Below the pieces are notes generated by a model, which was not told where the DNA came from, did not search any database, and saw nothing but the letters and a program-made list of their open reading frames with translations. This document shows positions 16,839 to 25,430 of a stretch of 64,000 nt of DNA, piece after piece. The position numbers were made by a program, and so were the translations under genes. Origin of the DNA: JAKPBU01 sp964425695 (GTDB taxonomy: Bacteria > Pseudomonadota > Gammaproteobacteria > Xanthomonadales > Xanthomonadaceae); contig CAYRNF010000003.1 of the NCBI GenBank assembly GCA_964425695.1, positions 124,001 through 188,000 of the forward strand, read 5' to 3'. The number at the start of each line of letters is the position of its first letter. The first letter of the stretch is position 1.

Positions 16839-18317
16839 TCATCGCGGCGCCGCTGCATTCCGCGTCGCGGTCCCCTGCACGCGGGCCCCGAGCGCCCTGG
16901 CGATCCGTCCCGGGCGCCGCGGTCCGCGCGGACGCAGCGCGGCGGCCAGCATCGCGCCCAGCGCCAGCGATGCCGCCAGCCAAGGCCACATGCCCGCCAC
17001 CTGCGGCCGCTGCGCCGCGAGCTGGCGGTCCTTCAACAGCAGCAGGCGCGCCTGCGCCTGCTGTGCCTGCTCCAGATCGGCGATGCGCTGCTGCATTTGC
17101 TGGAATTCGGTGTAGCGGGCGGCGACCAGGTCGGCCGCCGCACGCTCGCGATCGACCGGATCCCCGAAGCGACCGGGCGCGCCGGCGGCTCCAGGACCCG
17201 CGCCGTCCGGTTGCACGGATGCGATCTCGAGGCGCGCGCCTGTCGCTGCCGGGGCGCGAAGTGCCGCTGGCGAAGCCGGCTGCACCAGCGGGGCGAGCAT
17301 GGCCGGAACGGCCTGCGCACCGGCGCCGACGCGCCATTGCTCGGTCTGCAGGCGCACCACCGCCTCCGCGCTGGCCGCGTCGAAGCGGACCAGCTCGTCC
17401 GGCGAAGGCGCGCGCAGCACCGCGCCGTGTTGGAGGCGGTGGATGTTGCCTCCTGCGAACGCCTGCGGATTGGTACGCAGCACCGCCAGCATGGCCTGGT
17501 GCAGGGAGGCGCCCTCGATGCGCATGTCCTGGACGACGCCGGTCAGGGTGTCGCCACGACCCACCGCAACCTGGCGCTCGCCCTGCACCCGGGCGGCCGG
17601 CTCGCGCCCGCTCCGCGCAGGTGCGCGTGGCGGCTGCGGCGCCGCGCGGGGCAACGGAGTCGCAACGGCACGCGCGGCGGGCGTGTGGTGGGCCGGGGCG
17701 GGATCGCCGTGCAGGGCGATCGGGTCGGCCTGCGGCCTGCGCGGTGCGCGTCCGATCACCGGGATCGGCGCGGCGCCGGGCGTGGCCGCGACCGCCCCGG
17801 CTTCGCCTTGCGTCGCTGGCAGGGCCGGAAACGGCCGTGCGTCCGCAGGGTCACCGGGGCGTGCGATGGTGTCGCTCGGGGCCGCCGTGGGTGCCTGCAG
17901 CGCCGGCGACAGCGGCGCCTGCAGGGACGGCGCCGCACCCAGCGCCAACGAGTACTCGCGCACCAGCCGGCCCTGCGGCGCATCGACCTGCATCAGGAAG
18001 GTCAGGAACTCTTCCTGCACCGGCTCGGCACTGGTGACCCGGATCAGCGGACGCGGCCCGCGGACCACCTCGAAGCGCAGACCGGCGACCAGGCCCTGCG
18101 GACGCGGCAGGCCGATCCGGGCGAACGTCGTAGGGGAAGCCAGTTGCGCCTGGACCTGTGCCAGGTCGGCCGCGCTCGCGCCGGTCAGCGGGATCTCCGC
18201 GAGCAGCGGTTCGCCCAGCCGCGAGTGGATTTCGATGCGGTCCACGTCGACCGCACCCGCCTGGGACATCGCCAGCGACAGCGCCAGCCCCAGACACAGC
18301 TTCCCTGCACCGCGCAT
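16839..18317 (-). CDS. Second FimV-like protein, lacking the cytoplasmic C-terminal domain
   Basis: This 492-residue protein repeats the architecture of the adjacent fimV: signal peptide (about 1-22), N-terminal FimV domain starting VDRIEIHSRLGEPLLAEIPL, Ala/Pro-rich spacer, LysM-like domain near 240-300, short coiled coil, and one transmembrane helix near 443-460. After the helix there are only about 30 mostly basic residues, so the cytoplasmic TPR-like FimV domain is missing. The ATG at MRGAGKLC is chosen because it starts the signal peptide. It sits between asd and fimV, 48 bp from the latter. A tandem duplication followed by loss of the C-terminal half is the simplest reading. It could bind peptidoglycan without recruiting cytoplasmic partners. 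Confidence 0.85.
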   Translation of the reverse strand: MRGAGKLCLGLALSLAMSQAGAVDVDRIEIHSRLGEPLLAEIPLTGASAADLAQVQAQLASPTTFARIGLPRPQGLVAGLRFEVVRGPRPLIRVTSAEPVQEEFLTFLMQVDAPQGRLVREYSLALGAAPSLQAPLSPALQAPTAAPSDTIARPGDPADARPFPALPATQGEAGAVAATPGAAPIPVIGRAPRRPQADPIALHGDPAPAHHTPAARAVATPLPRAAPQPPRAPARSGREPAARVQGERQVAVGRGDTLTGVVQDMRIEGASLHQAMLAVLRTNPQAFAGGNIHRLQHGAVLRAPSPDELVRFDAASAEAVVRLQTEQWRVGAGAQAVPAMLAPLVQPASPAALRAPAATGARLEIASVQPDGAGPGAAGAPGRFGDPVDRERAAADLVAARYTEFQQMQQRIADLEQAQQAQARLLLLKDRQLAAQRPQVAGMWPWLAASLALGAMLAAALRPRGPRRPGRIARALGARVQGTATRNAAAPR

Positions 18318-18395
18318 CCCGCGCCTCCGCTCCGTGGAACCGGGCGCGATGGTGCCGCCTGCGGCGCAAGCGGGCAAGCATCCGACCGCGCAGGC

Positions 18396-19412
18396 TCAGC
18401 CCTCGCGCGCCACCAGTTCGGCGATCTGCACGGCGTTGAGCGCCGCGCCCTTGCGGATGTTGTCGGCCACGATCCACAGGTTCAGGCCGCGCTCGTGCGA
18501 CAGGTCGTCGCGGATCCGCCCCACGTACACCGGGTCGTTGCCCGAGGCATGCGTCACCGGCGTGGGATAGCCGCCGCCCCTGGCCTCGTCCACCACTTCC
18601 ACGCCCGGCGCCTGCTCCAGCAGCGCACGCGCGTCGGCAGCGGACAGTTTCGTCTTCGTCTCGATGTTCACCGCTTCGGAATGCCCGTAGAACACCGGCA
18701 CGCGCACCACGGTGGCGTTCACGCGGATGCTGTCGTCGCCCAGGATCTTGCGGGTTTCCCAGACCAGCTTCATCTCTTCGGTGGTGTAGCCGTTGTCGGT
18801 GAAATCGCCGCCGTGCGGGATCACGTTGAAGGCGATCTGCACCGGATACACCTCGGGCTGGGCGCCCTGGAAGCTGAGCAGCGACGCGGTCTGCCGGCCC
18901 AGTTCCTCCAGCGCCTGGCGCCCGGTGCCCGACACCGACTGGTAGGTGGCGATGTTGAGCCGCTCGATGCCGGCGGCGTCGAAGATGGGCTTGAGCGCGA
19001 CCAGCATCTGCATGGTCGAGCAGTTGGGGTTGGCGATGATCCCGCGCGGGCGGTTGCGCACGGCCTCCGGGTTCACCTCGCTCACCACCAGCGGTACGTC
19101 GTCGTCCTGGCGGAAGGCGGAGCTGTTGTCGATGACCACGGCGCCGGCGGCCGCGAACTTGGGCGCGTAGGCCTTCGAGATCGATCCGCCGGCCGAGAAC
19201 AGCGCGATGTCCACGCCTACGGGATCGAACGTGGCCAGGTCGCGCACGATCAGTTCATCGTCGCCGAAGGCGACCATCCCGCCGGCGGAGCGATCGCTGG
19301 CCAGCGCGACGACCTCGCTGGCCGGGAACTTCCGCTCGGCAAGGACCGACAGCATCACCTCGCCCACCGCGCCGGTCGCACCGACCACCGCCACCTTGAA
19401 TTGCCTGCTCAT
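18396..19412 (-). CDS. asd: Aspartate-semialdehyde dehydrogenase
   Basis: Asd reduces aspartyl phosphate to the semialdehyde, the branch point to lysine/diaminopimelate, threonine and methionine. The 338-residue protein begins SRQFKVAVVGATGAVGEVML (NADP-binding fold), has the nucleophilic cysteine in IANPNCSTMQM near residue 130, and the VSGTGRQALEEL segment. The frame continues upstream for 93 codons, but the MSRQFKV start matches the family. It stands upstream of the two fimV genes, as asd does of fimV in Pseudomonas. Confidence 0.97.
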   Translation of the reverse strand: MSRQFKVAVVGATGAVGEVMLSVLAERKFPASEVVALASDRSAGGMVAFGDDELIVRDLATFDPVGVDIALFSAGGSISKAYAPKFAAAGAVVIDNSSAFRQDDDVPLVVSEVNPEAVRNRPRGIIANPNCSTMQMLVALKPIFDAAGIERLNIATYQSVSGTGRQALEELGRQTASLLSFQGAQPEVYPVQIAFNVIPHGGDFTDNGYTTEEMKLVWETRKILGDDSIRVNATVVRVPVFYGHSEAVNIETKTKLSAADARALLEQAPGVEVVDEARGGGYPTPVTHASGNDPVYVGRIRDDLSHERGLNLWIVADNIRKGAALNAVQIAELVAREG

Positions 19413-19734
19413 CTGTCGTGTCTGCCTGTATCGAAGCCGAAGGAACCGCGCGACCGGCGCTGCCATGGCACGTGCGTCCAGCAGGTGCGGCGCGGAGCCG
19501 GCGCCGTCCGGACGCTTGCGCGCCCGTCGGGGGGAGTGGAATGGTACGAACGCGCCGGAGACCGGGCCGGACGTCGCCCGCCGATTATCCACCGCGCGCC
19601 GCGCCGTGGCACGCCGCTGGCGTGCGCACCGCTCGACGATGCGACACGGCGACATGACATTCGGGCATATGCGCAGCGTGCGATGCGTCAAGCGGCGCGG
19701 CTTCGCGGCGTCGCGATCCGCTTCTAACCCGGCT
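19413..19734. other. Intergenic region between asd and aroC, nothing recognised
   Basis: About 320 bp upstream of asd and downstream of aroC. Short open frames exist on both strands, but none has a ribosome-binding site or recognisable product. The asd promoter is presumably here; I could not assign -35/-10 boxes or a clear terminator for aroC. Confidence 0.4.
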
Positions 19735-20832
19735 TCAGGCCGCGGGCGTGCCTGGAATCAAGGGCGTCACCGCGCCCACGTCGCCGCACTGCGCGCGGTG
19801 GCGCAGCGCCTGGTCCATCAGCACCAGCGCCAACATGGCCTCGCAGATCGGCGGCGCGCGCAGCCCCACGCAGGGATCGTGGCGGCCGGTTGTGACGATC
19901 TCCACGTCTTCGCCGTGCACATCCACGCCGCGCCCGGGCAGGCGCAGGCTTGAAGTCGGCTTGAACGCCACCGACGCCACCACCTGCTGGCCGCTGGAAA
20001 TCCCGCCCAGGATGCCGCCGGCATGGTTGGACAGGAAACCGGCGGGCGTGACCTCGTCGCGATGCTCGGTGCCCTTCTGCACCACCGACGCAAAGCCGTC
20101 ACCGATCTCGACACCCTTCACCGCATTGATCGACATCATGGCCGCGGCGATCTCGGCATCGAGCTTGCCGTACACCGGCTCGCCCCAGCCCGGCGGCACG
20201 CCATCGGCGACCACGGTGACCCGCGCGCCGACCGAATCGCCGGACTTGCGCAGCCCGTCCATGTACGCCTCGAGCGCCGGCACCTGCGCCGCGTCCGGCC
20301 AGAAGAAGGGGTTGTCCTCCACCGCCGTCCAGTCCAGGGCTGCGGGCACCAGCTCCCCCACGCGGTCCACGCAGGCGCGCACGTGCACGCCGAAACGCTC
20401 GGCCAGCCACTTCTTGGCAATGACGGCGGCCGCCACGCGCATGGTGGTTTCGCGCGCGGACGAGCGCCCGCCGCCGCGCGGGTCGCGGATGCCGTACTTG
20501 TGCCAGTAGGTGTAGTCGGCGTGGCCGGGCCGGAACTGCCCGGCGATGCGCCCGTAATCCTTGCTGCGCGCGTCGGTGTTGCGCACCAGCAGCGCGATCG
20601 GCGTGCCGGTGGTGCGGCCCTCGTACACGCCGCTGAGGATCTCGACCTCGTCCGCCTCATGCCGCTGCGACGTGTGCCGCGTCTTGCCGGTGGCCCGGCG
20701 CGACAGGTCGTGGGCGAACTCCTCCGCGGCGATGGCGATGCCCGGCGGACACCCGTCCACCACGCAACCGATGGCCGGGCCATGGGATTCGCCGAAGGTG
20801 GTAACGCGAAGCAGGTGACCGAAGGTGTTCAC
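19735..20832 (-). CDS. aroC: Chorismate synthase
   Basis: AroC converts EPSP to chorismate, the last shared step of aromatic synthesis, using reduced FMN. The 365-residue protein starts from a GTG at VNTFGHLLRVTTFGESHGPA, and contains the signature RRATGKTRHTSQRHEADE, RPGHADYTYWHKYG and RGGGRSSARETTMRVAAA. The ORF extends 21 codons further, but those residues precede the conserved N-terminus and have no counterpart in the family. It is well separated from the trp genes, although both act in the same pathway. Confidence 0.96.
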   Translation of the reverse strand: MNTFGHLLRVTTFGESHGPAIGCVVDGCPPGIAIAAEEFAHDLSRRATGKTRHTSQRHEADEVEILSGVYEGRTTGTPIALLVRNTDARSKDYGRIAGQFRPGHADYTYWHKYGIRDPRGGGRSSARETTMRVAAAVIAKKWLAERFGVHVRACVDRVGELVPAALDWTAVEDNPFFWPDAAQVPALEAYMDGLRKSGDSVGARVTVVADGVPPGWGEPVYGKLDAEIAAAMMSINAVKGVEIGDGFASVVQKGTEHRDEVTPAGFLSNHAGGILGGISSGQQVVASVAFKPTSSLRLPGRGVDVHGEDVEIVTTGRHDPCVGLRAPPICEAMLALVLMDQALRHRAQCGDVGAVTPLIPGTPAA

Positions 20833-21068
20833 GGGCGGACAGGGTAGGGCCGGATCTCCGAGTCTAAGGCTTGCGCGGCTGGTTTCCCGCGCCACGGGGC
20901 GGGCCGGGACCGCGCACCGGGCGCGACCGTTCGCGCACCGCGTGCCGCGCTCCGGGCGGTCCCGTGGTCATTGCCGCAGCGCGTACTCCAACGCACGGAC
21001 GCGGAGGGTGGTCCACGATGCGAACAGAGCGACTGCCGAGCGCTTGGACGAGCCTCGGCGGGACCCGG

Positions 21069-21629
21069 TCAGCGGCCGGCCGATCGCTCCACGATCGGGG
21101 CACCCTGCCGCTGCGAAAAGCGGAAGGCATACGACAGGCGCACGGGCGTGGGCATCTCGCGCACTTGCGGGTGGTTGCACGGGTCGTCGGCCGAGGCGTC
21201 GGGGGCGATGCACAGCAGGGCGGGTTCGAAACGCCACCGGCGTACGGCATCGACGGTGGCGTAAAGGAAGGCGGCGCCGGCGCGCTGGTTGCCGCAGTGG
21301 GGATCGGGGCTGGCGTGCGCGGCCATGACCTCGCCTTCGGCGCCGATGTCGATCTCCACGCACACCTGCACGGGGTCCAGCGCGCGTGCGAGCAGCTGCG
21401 GTGGATACGCCGGCATGCGAACCGGTTCGAGGGGGCGGGGAAAGACGAACCGCTGCGTCTGCGGCAATTCCATGCGCGACGCGCCCGGCGGCGGCGCAAC
21501 CATCTCCATGCCGACGCTGCCGTGGGACGCGGCGCCGCCCGGACCCGGTGGCACGGTGCGGCAACCGGTCGCGCCCGCCGCGCAGGCGAGCGCGCAGGCC
21601 AGGATCAATCGGGAACGGGGTGCAACCAT
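21069..21629 (-). CDS. Putative lipoprotein, TonB C-terminal-like domain
   Basis: A 186-residue protein of unknown function. It begins with a lipoprotein-type signal ending AAGATGC (lipid-modified cysteine about residue 23). The core PAYPPQLLARALDPVQVCVEID, then a glycine-containing turn and VDAVRRWRFEPAL, resembles the beta-alpha-beta pattern of TonB C-terminal or energy-transducer-like domains. Four further cysteines (in QVCVE, DPHCG, LLCIA and DPCNH) could form disulfides in the periplasm. The start overlaps the end of moaE by 25 bp, so it is probably translated from the moa transcript, but nothing ties it to molybdopterin. The domain assignment is tentative. Confidence 0.65.
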   Translation of the reverse strand: MVAPRSRLILACALACAAGATGCRTVPPGPGGAASHGSVGMEMVAPPPGASRMELPQTQRFVFPRPLEPVRMPAYPPQLLARALDPVQVCVEIDIGAEGEVMAAHASPDPHCGNQRAGAAFLYATVDAVRRWRFEPALLCIAPDASADDPCNHPQVREMPTPVRLSYAFRFSQRQGAPIVERSAGR

Positions 21630-22036
21630 TGCGCGTCTCCCTGCGCGTAGCGCTCGTGCTTCCAGATCGGGACGCGTTGCTTGACCGTGTCGATGATCCA
21701 CCGGCATGCGTCGAATGCGGGCGCGCGGTGTTCGGCCGCCACGCCCACCCAGACCGCCATGTCGCCGATGGCCAGCTCGCCGATGCGATGGACACAGCCG
21801 GCGTCCAGGATGTCGAAGCGGCCCAGCGCCTCGGCCAGGATGCGGGCGCCTTCGGCCTGCGCCAGCCGCTCGTGCGCCTCGTAGTGCAGCCCGTCCACGG
21901 CGCGGCCGTCGTTGTGGTTGCGCACCCAGCCCTCGAAGGAAGCGAAGGCACCGGCACGCGCGTGCAGCAGCCGCGCACGGAGCGCAGCCGCGTCGATGCG
22001 CGCCTGCGCCAGGGCGAAGCGCACCGGCTCAGCCAC
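21605..22036 (-). CDS. moaE: Molybdopterin synthase catalytic subunit MoaE
   Basis: MoaE with MoaD inserts the dithiolene sulfurs into precursor Z (cPMP). The 143-residue protein contains GAFASFEGWVRNHNDGRAV, the LHYEAHERLA loop, HRIGELAIGDMAVWVGVAAEHR and the substrate-lysine region IIDTVKQRVPIWKHERY. The start is taken as a GTG (VAEPVRFALAQ) overlapping the moaD stop by 8 bp; the longer frame upstream reads moaD out of phase. Confidence 0.95.
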   Translation of the reverse strand: MAEPVRFALAQARIDAAALRARLLHARAGAFASFEGWVRNHNDGRAVDGLHYEAHERLAQAEGARILAEALGRFDILDAGCVHRIGELAIGDMAVWVGVAAEHRAPAFDACRWIIDTVKQRVPIWKHERYAQGDAQWLHPVPD

Positions 22037-22271
22037 CGGACACCGGCGGAATGAAGGCGACCTGGCTTCCGTCCAGGGGCGCGTCTTCCCAGCGCGCGAA
22101 CGCGTCGTCCACCGCAACGCGCATGCGCTCGGGCGCGAACGCCAGGCCGTGCCGCGCCTGCAGCTGCGCATACAAGCCGCGCAGGTCCCTCGCATCGGTG
22201 TCGACGCTTTCGCTGGCGACACCCCGCGCATCGCGCAGGCTCGCAAACCACAGCACGGTGACGCGCGTCAT
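22029..22271 (-). CDS. moaD: Molybdopterin synthase sulfur carrier subunit MoaD
   Basis: An 80-residue ubiquitin-like sulfur carrier. The C-terminus ends in the required Gly-Gly (IPPVSGG), which is adenylated and thiocarboxylated before sulfur transfer in the MoaD-MoaE complex. The N-terminus MTRVTVLWFASLRDARG fits the family. The ATG overlaps the moaC stop by 4 bp. Confidence 0.95.
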   Translation of the reverse strand: MTRVTVLWFASLRDARGVASESVDTDARDLRGLYAQLQARHGLAFAPERMRVAVDDAFARWEDAPLDGSQVAFIPPVSGG

Positions 22272-22759
22272 GCCCTGCTCCCGACGTCGCGCTTGCCGCC
22301 GCGCTTGGACACCAGCCTGGCAGGGCCGATCACGATCGCGTGCGACAGCGCCTTGGCCATGTCGTAGACGGTCAGCGCCGCCACCGTGGCGCCGGTCAAC
22401 GCTTCCATCTCCACGCCGGTGCGATGCGTCGTCTTCACCTCGCACTCGATGCGCAGGTCGCGTTCGCCCTGCCAGTCGATGCCGATACGCACGCCGTCGA
22501 TCGGCAACGGGTGGCAGAAGGGGATCAGCTCGTGCGTGCGCTTCACCGCCAGGGTGCCGGCCACGATGGCCGTATCCACGATGCCGCCCTTCTTCGACGA
22601 CAGGCCGTTGCCGCGCAGCTGCAGCGCCACGTCGTGCGGGAACCGCACCCGGCACTGCGCCACGGCTGCGCGAGCCGTCGCGGGCTTGGCCGAAACGTCG
22701 ACCATGGCCGGGCGCCCGGCTGCATCCAGATGGGTCAGGCGCGGCGGCGTGCGGCTCAT
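22268..22759 (-). CDS. moaC: Cyclic pyranopterin monophosphate synthase MoaC
   Basis: MoaC rearranges the MoaA product 3',8-cyclo-GTP to cPMP. The 163-residue protein shows LTHLDAAGRPAMVDVSAKP, KKGGIVDTAIVAGTLAVKRT, the PFCHPLPID motif with catalytic His and nearby acidic residues, and EVKTTHRTGVEMEALTGAT with the lysine. The start MSRTPPRLTHLD is preferred over the longer out-of-phase extension. It follows moaA by 70 bp and overlaps moaD. Confidence 0.97.
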   Translation of the reverse strand: MSRTPPRLTHLDAAGRPAMVDVSAKPATARAAVAQCRVRFPHDVALQLRGNGLSSKKGGIVDTAIVAGTLAVKRTHELIPFCHPLPIDGVRIGIDWQGERDLRIECEVKTTHRTGVEMEALTGATVAALTVYDMAKALSHAIVIGPARLVSKRGGKRDVGSRA

Positions 22760-22829
22760 CGCGGCCACGCGCGGGAATCGAACGGGTGCATGGCGCCGAT
22801 GGTATCGCCCGTGGCGGACCCGGACACGA

Positions 22830-23858
22830 TCAGCCGCCCACCAGGAACATCTCGACGTGCCGGCCGGTCCCGGTCGCTCCCGGGCGGCCGCGCTGCTCGC
22901 TGTAGCGGTCCATGCGCGCGGCCCAGACGCCCGCCACGTGGTCGGCCAGTGCCGACTCGCCGCGGCGCAGCGCATCGCGCAGGTCATGGCCTTCGCCGGC
23001 GAACAGGCACGTGTACAGCCGGCCATCGGCCGACACGCGTGCGCGGTGGCAATCGCCGCAGAACGGTGCGCTGACCGACGAGACGAAGCCCACTTCACCG
23101 GCGCCGTCGGCGAAGGCATGGCGCTGCGCCACCTCGCCGCGGTAGCCAGGATCCAGCGCGCGCAGCGGCCAGCGCGCGGCGATGCGCTCGCGCAGTTCGG
23201 CCGAGGGCACCACGCTGGCGGCATCCCACCCGTTGCAGCTGCCCACGTCCATGTACTCGATGAACCGCGCGACGTGGCCATGGGTGCGCGCGAAGTCCAC
23301 CAGCGGCAGCACCGCGTCCTCGTTGACGCCGCGCCGCACCACGCAGTTGAGCTTGATGGGCGCGAACCCGGCGGCGCGCGCCGCTTGAATGCCCGCCAGC
23401 ACGTCGTCGAGCCGGCCGCGCCCGCCGGACAGCGCCGAGAACTGCGCAGGGTCCAGCGAATCCAGGCTCACCGTGAGCCGCCCCAACCCGGCATCGCGCA
23501 GCGCGTGCGCCTGCGGTGCCAGCAGCGAGCCATTGGTGGTCAACGCCACGTCCTCGATGCCCGGTACGGCCACCAGCCGCGCGATCAGGGCGGGCAGCCC
23601 CTTGCGCAGCAGCGGTTCGCCGCCGGTGATGCGCAGCTTGCGCACGCCCAGCGCGGCGAAGGCGCGCACCATCGTGTCGATCTCGTCGAACGACAGGCGC
23701 GTCGCGGCGTCGAAGCCGTAGCCGTCCGGCACCTGGTCGGCGGGCATGCAGTACGGGCAGCGGAAGTTGCATGCTTCGATCACCGACAGCCGCAGGTCGC
23801 GCAGGGGACGCGACAGCCGATCGCGCGGCATGCCCTCCGGGCGCAGCAGGGCGTTCAT
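22830..23858 (-). CDS. moaA: GTP 3',8-cyclase MoaA (radical SAM)
   Basis: MoaA is the radical SAM enzyme that cyclises GTP in the first step of molybdenum cofactor synthesis. The 342-residue protein has the SAM cluster motif CNFRCPYC at residues 30-37, the ITGGEPLLRKGL SAM-binding segment, a second cluster at the C-terminal end (FCGDC followed by YTCLF) and the terminal Gly-Gly (FLVGG) characteristic of active MoaA. The ATG overlaps the stop of the MBL-fold gene by 4 bp, so it is embedded in an operon begun by kdkA. Confidence 0.97.
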   Translation of the reverse strand: MNALLRPEGMPRDRLSRPLRDLRLSVIEACNFRCPYCMPADQVPDGYGFDAATRLSFDEIDTMVRAFAALGVRKLRITGGEPLLRKGLPALIARLVAVPGIEDVALTTNGSLLAPQAHALRDAGLGRLTVSLDSLDPAQFSALSGGRGRLDDVLAGIQAARAAGFAPIKLNCVVRRGVNEDAVLPLVDFARTHGHVARFIEYMDVGSCNGWDAASVVPSAELRERIAARWPLRALDPGYRGEVAQRHAFADGAGEVGFVSSVSAPFCGDCHRARVSADGRLYTCLFAGEGHDLRDALRRGESALADHVAGVWAARMDRYSEQRGRPGATGTGRHVEMFLVGG

Positions 23859-24631
23859 GGCACCGATGGGGCGTGCATCGCGGTGGGCCCCGGCAGTGCG
23901 ACCACATCGCCGCGGCGTGCGACACGGTAACCGCGCGCTTCCAGCGTGTCGCCGTCGGCGGCGCTGGCGTAGTGGTACAGGACGCAGCGCTCGAGCAGCG
24001 CGCGCGGGTATTCGCGCTCGAGATCCTCTATGCCGCTGTGCGACGGATTGCCGTGCAACGCGCAATCGTGCGCGACGAGTTCGCCGTCGCCGGCGAACAC
24101 GTCCAGGCGTTCGGGGATCGGGCGCGTGTCGCCGGTCCACGCCAGGCTGCCGCGCAGGCGCAGGCCGAAGGCCGTGCCGGGGAAGTGATGGCGTACCTCG
24201 AACGGTTCCAGCCGCAGGCCGTCGTGCCAGAACGCATCGCCCACCGGGATCACCTGGAACGCGTCCCAGAAATTGACCCCGCCTTCCGCGGCCACGTTGG
24301 GGTAGTCGCCCACGCGCTGGTGCAGCAGCGGCAGCACGCCGGCCGGCACGTAGACGCGGATGCGGCCGCGCAGCGCGGGATCGAAGTACGCCGCGGAAAA
24401 CAGGCGTTCGAACCCGCCGACATGGTCGAAGTGGGTATGGGTCACGAACAGCGCCGGCGGGAGGCGGCGGTAGCGTGCGATGAACGCGTCCAGGCCCTCC
24501 GCCCCGCAGTCGATGGTGAGCCACGGAGCGCCGTCGCGCTCGATGGTCGCCATCGCCGAACCGAGCGTCGCCGTGGCCGCGGCGTTGCCCACGCCGTGGA
24601 AGCACAGGCTCCATGCCGACGCGGCGTTCAT
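23855..24631 (-). CDS. MBL-fold metallo-hydrolase
   Basis: A 258-residue metallo-beta-lactamase-fold protein with the binuclear zinc motif FVTHTHFDHVGGFERL near residue 65, a later metal histidine in VRHHFPGTAFG, AWTGDTRPI and AHDCALHGN. The pattern resembles the small-molecule or RNase Z-like hydrolase branch rather than class B lactamases; there is no signal peptide. It overlaps kdkA upstream and moaA downstream by 4 bp each. The substrate cannot be deduced; the position suggests co-expression with the Kdo kinase. Confidence 0.85.
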   Translation of the reverse strand: MNAASAWSLCFHGVGNAAATATLGSAMATIERDGAPWLTIDCGAEGLDAFIARYRRLPPALFVTHTHFDHVGGFERLFSAAYFDPALRGRIRVYVPAGVLPLLHQRVGDYPNVAAEGGVNFWDAFQVIPVGDAFWHDGLRLEPFEVRHHFPGTAFGLRLRGSLAWTGDTRPIPERLDVFAGDGELVAHDCALHGNPSHSGIEDLEREYPRALLERCVLYHYASAADGDTLEARGYRVARRGDVVALPGPTAMHAPSVP

Positions 24632-25416
24632 GGCCCGGCCTCCATCTCGGCGTCGTACGCGTCCTGCAACCGCGCGAAGTCGGCTTCGACCCCCTGCCGG
24701 CTGCGCGCGCCACGCAGCTTGTGCAGCGATCGTAGCAGCCGCGTCAGGTTGTTGCGGCGCCAGGTCGCGGCAGGCTTGCGCAGGCGGCTGCGGTCGAAGT
24801 CGATCAGCCATGCCTGGTCGGTGGCGTCGAACAGGATGTTGTGCGCGTTGAGGTCGGCGTGGTCCAGGCCGGCACGATGGAACCGCGCGATCGTCCGGCC
24901 CGCGGCTTCCCACGGCGCATCGGCGGCCGCGGCGGCGATCCGCTCGGCCAACGTGCGTACGCCGTGCAACCGCTCCAGCAGGATCGCAGCGCGGTAGGAC
25001 GCGCCTTCGCGCAGGTAGCTGGCGGCGAGCGGCGTGGCGACGGGCAGTCCGCGGCGATGCAGCGCTTCGGTCAGGCGGAACTCCGCGAAGCTGCGGACGC
25101 GATCCTCGCCCTGCCACAGGTAGCGGTCGCGGCTCACCCGCGCCGCCAGTCCCCCGCGCAGGTAATGCCGCAGCACGGCCGCGCCGAACGGTGCGTCCAC
25201 GTACCACGCACCGCCGCGCCCGCCGCTCGCGACCGGTTGCGCAAGCCGGCCCCAGTACGCCGGGTCGAACCATGCGGACTGCGGTTGCGGGACGCGCGTG
25301 GCGTCGAACAGAATGGCGCCGTCCACGGGCGCACCGTCCACGGGCATGCCATCGCCATGGCCTTCGCGGCCATGTCGGAGCGTCGTCAGGCTCTCGATGG
25401 CGTCCACCCTGGCCAT
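24628..25416 (-). CDS. kdkA: 3-deoxy-D-manno-octulosonic acid kinase
   Basis: KdkA phosphorylates the Kdo residue of the lipid A inner core in organisms with a single phosphorylated Kdo, such as Haemophilus and Xanthomonas. The 262-residue protein has a eukaryotic-kinase-like fold with the catalytic loop HADLNAHN at residues 186-193 and the metal-binding LIDFDRSRLR near 205-212. It is soluble and cytoplasmic, with no membrane segment. It is divergent from a GT9 heptosyltransferase only 14 bp away, so both LPS-core genes share a compact start region. Confidence 0.92.
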   Translation of the reverse strand: MARVDAIESLTTLRHGREGHGDGMPVDGAPVDGAILFDATRVPQPQSAWFDPAYWGRLAQPVASGGRGGAWYVDAPFGAAVLRHYLRGGLAARVSRDRYLWQGEDRVRSFAEFRLTEALHRRGLPVATPLAASYLREGASYRAAILLERLHGVRTLAERIAAAAADAPWEAAGRTIARFHRAGLDHADLNAHNILFDATDQAWLIDFDRSRLRKPAATWRRNNLTRLLRSLHKLRGARSRQGVEADFARLQDAYDAEMEAGP

Positions 25417-25430
25417 GCAACGAGTCTACC

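Noticed and set aside
14946..19727. A 1593-codon open frame on the plus strand across truA, both fimV genes and asd
   Set aside because: Its translation is Arg/Gly/His-rich low complexity, the opposite strand carries well-recognised genes, and very high GC keeps antisense frames open.
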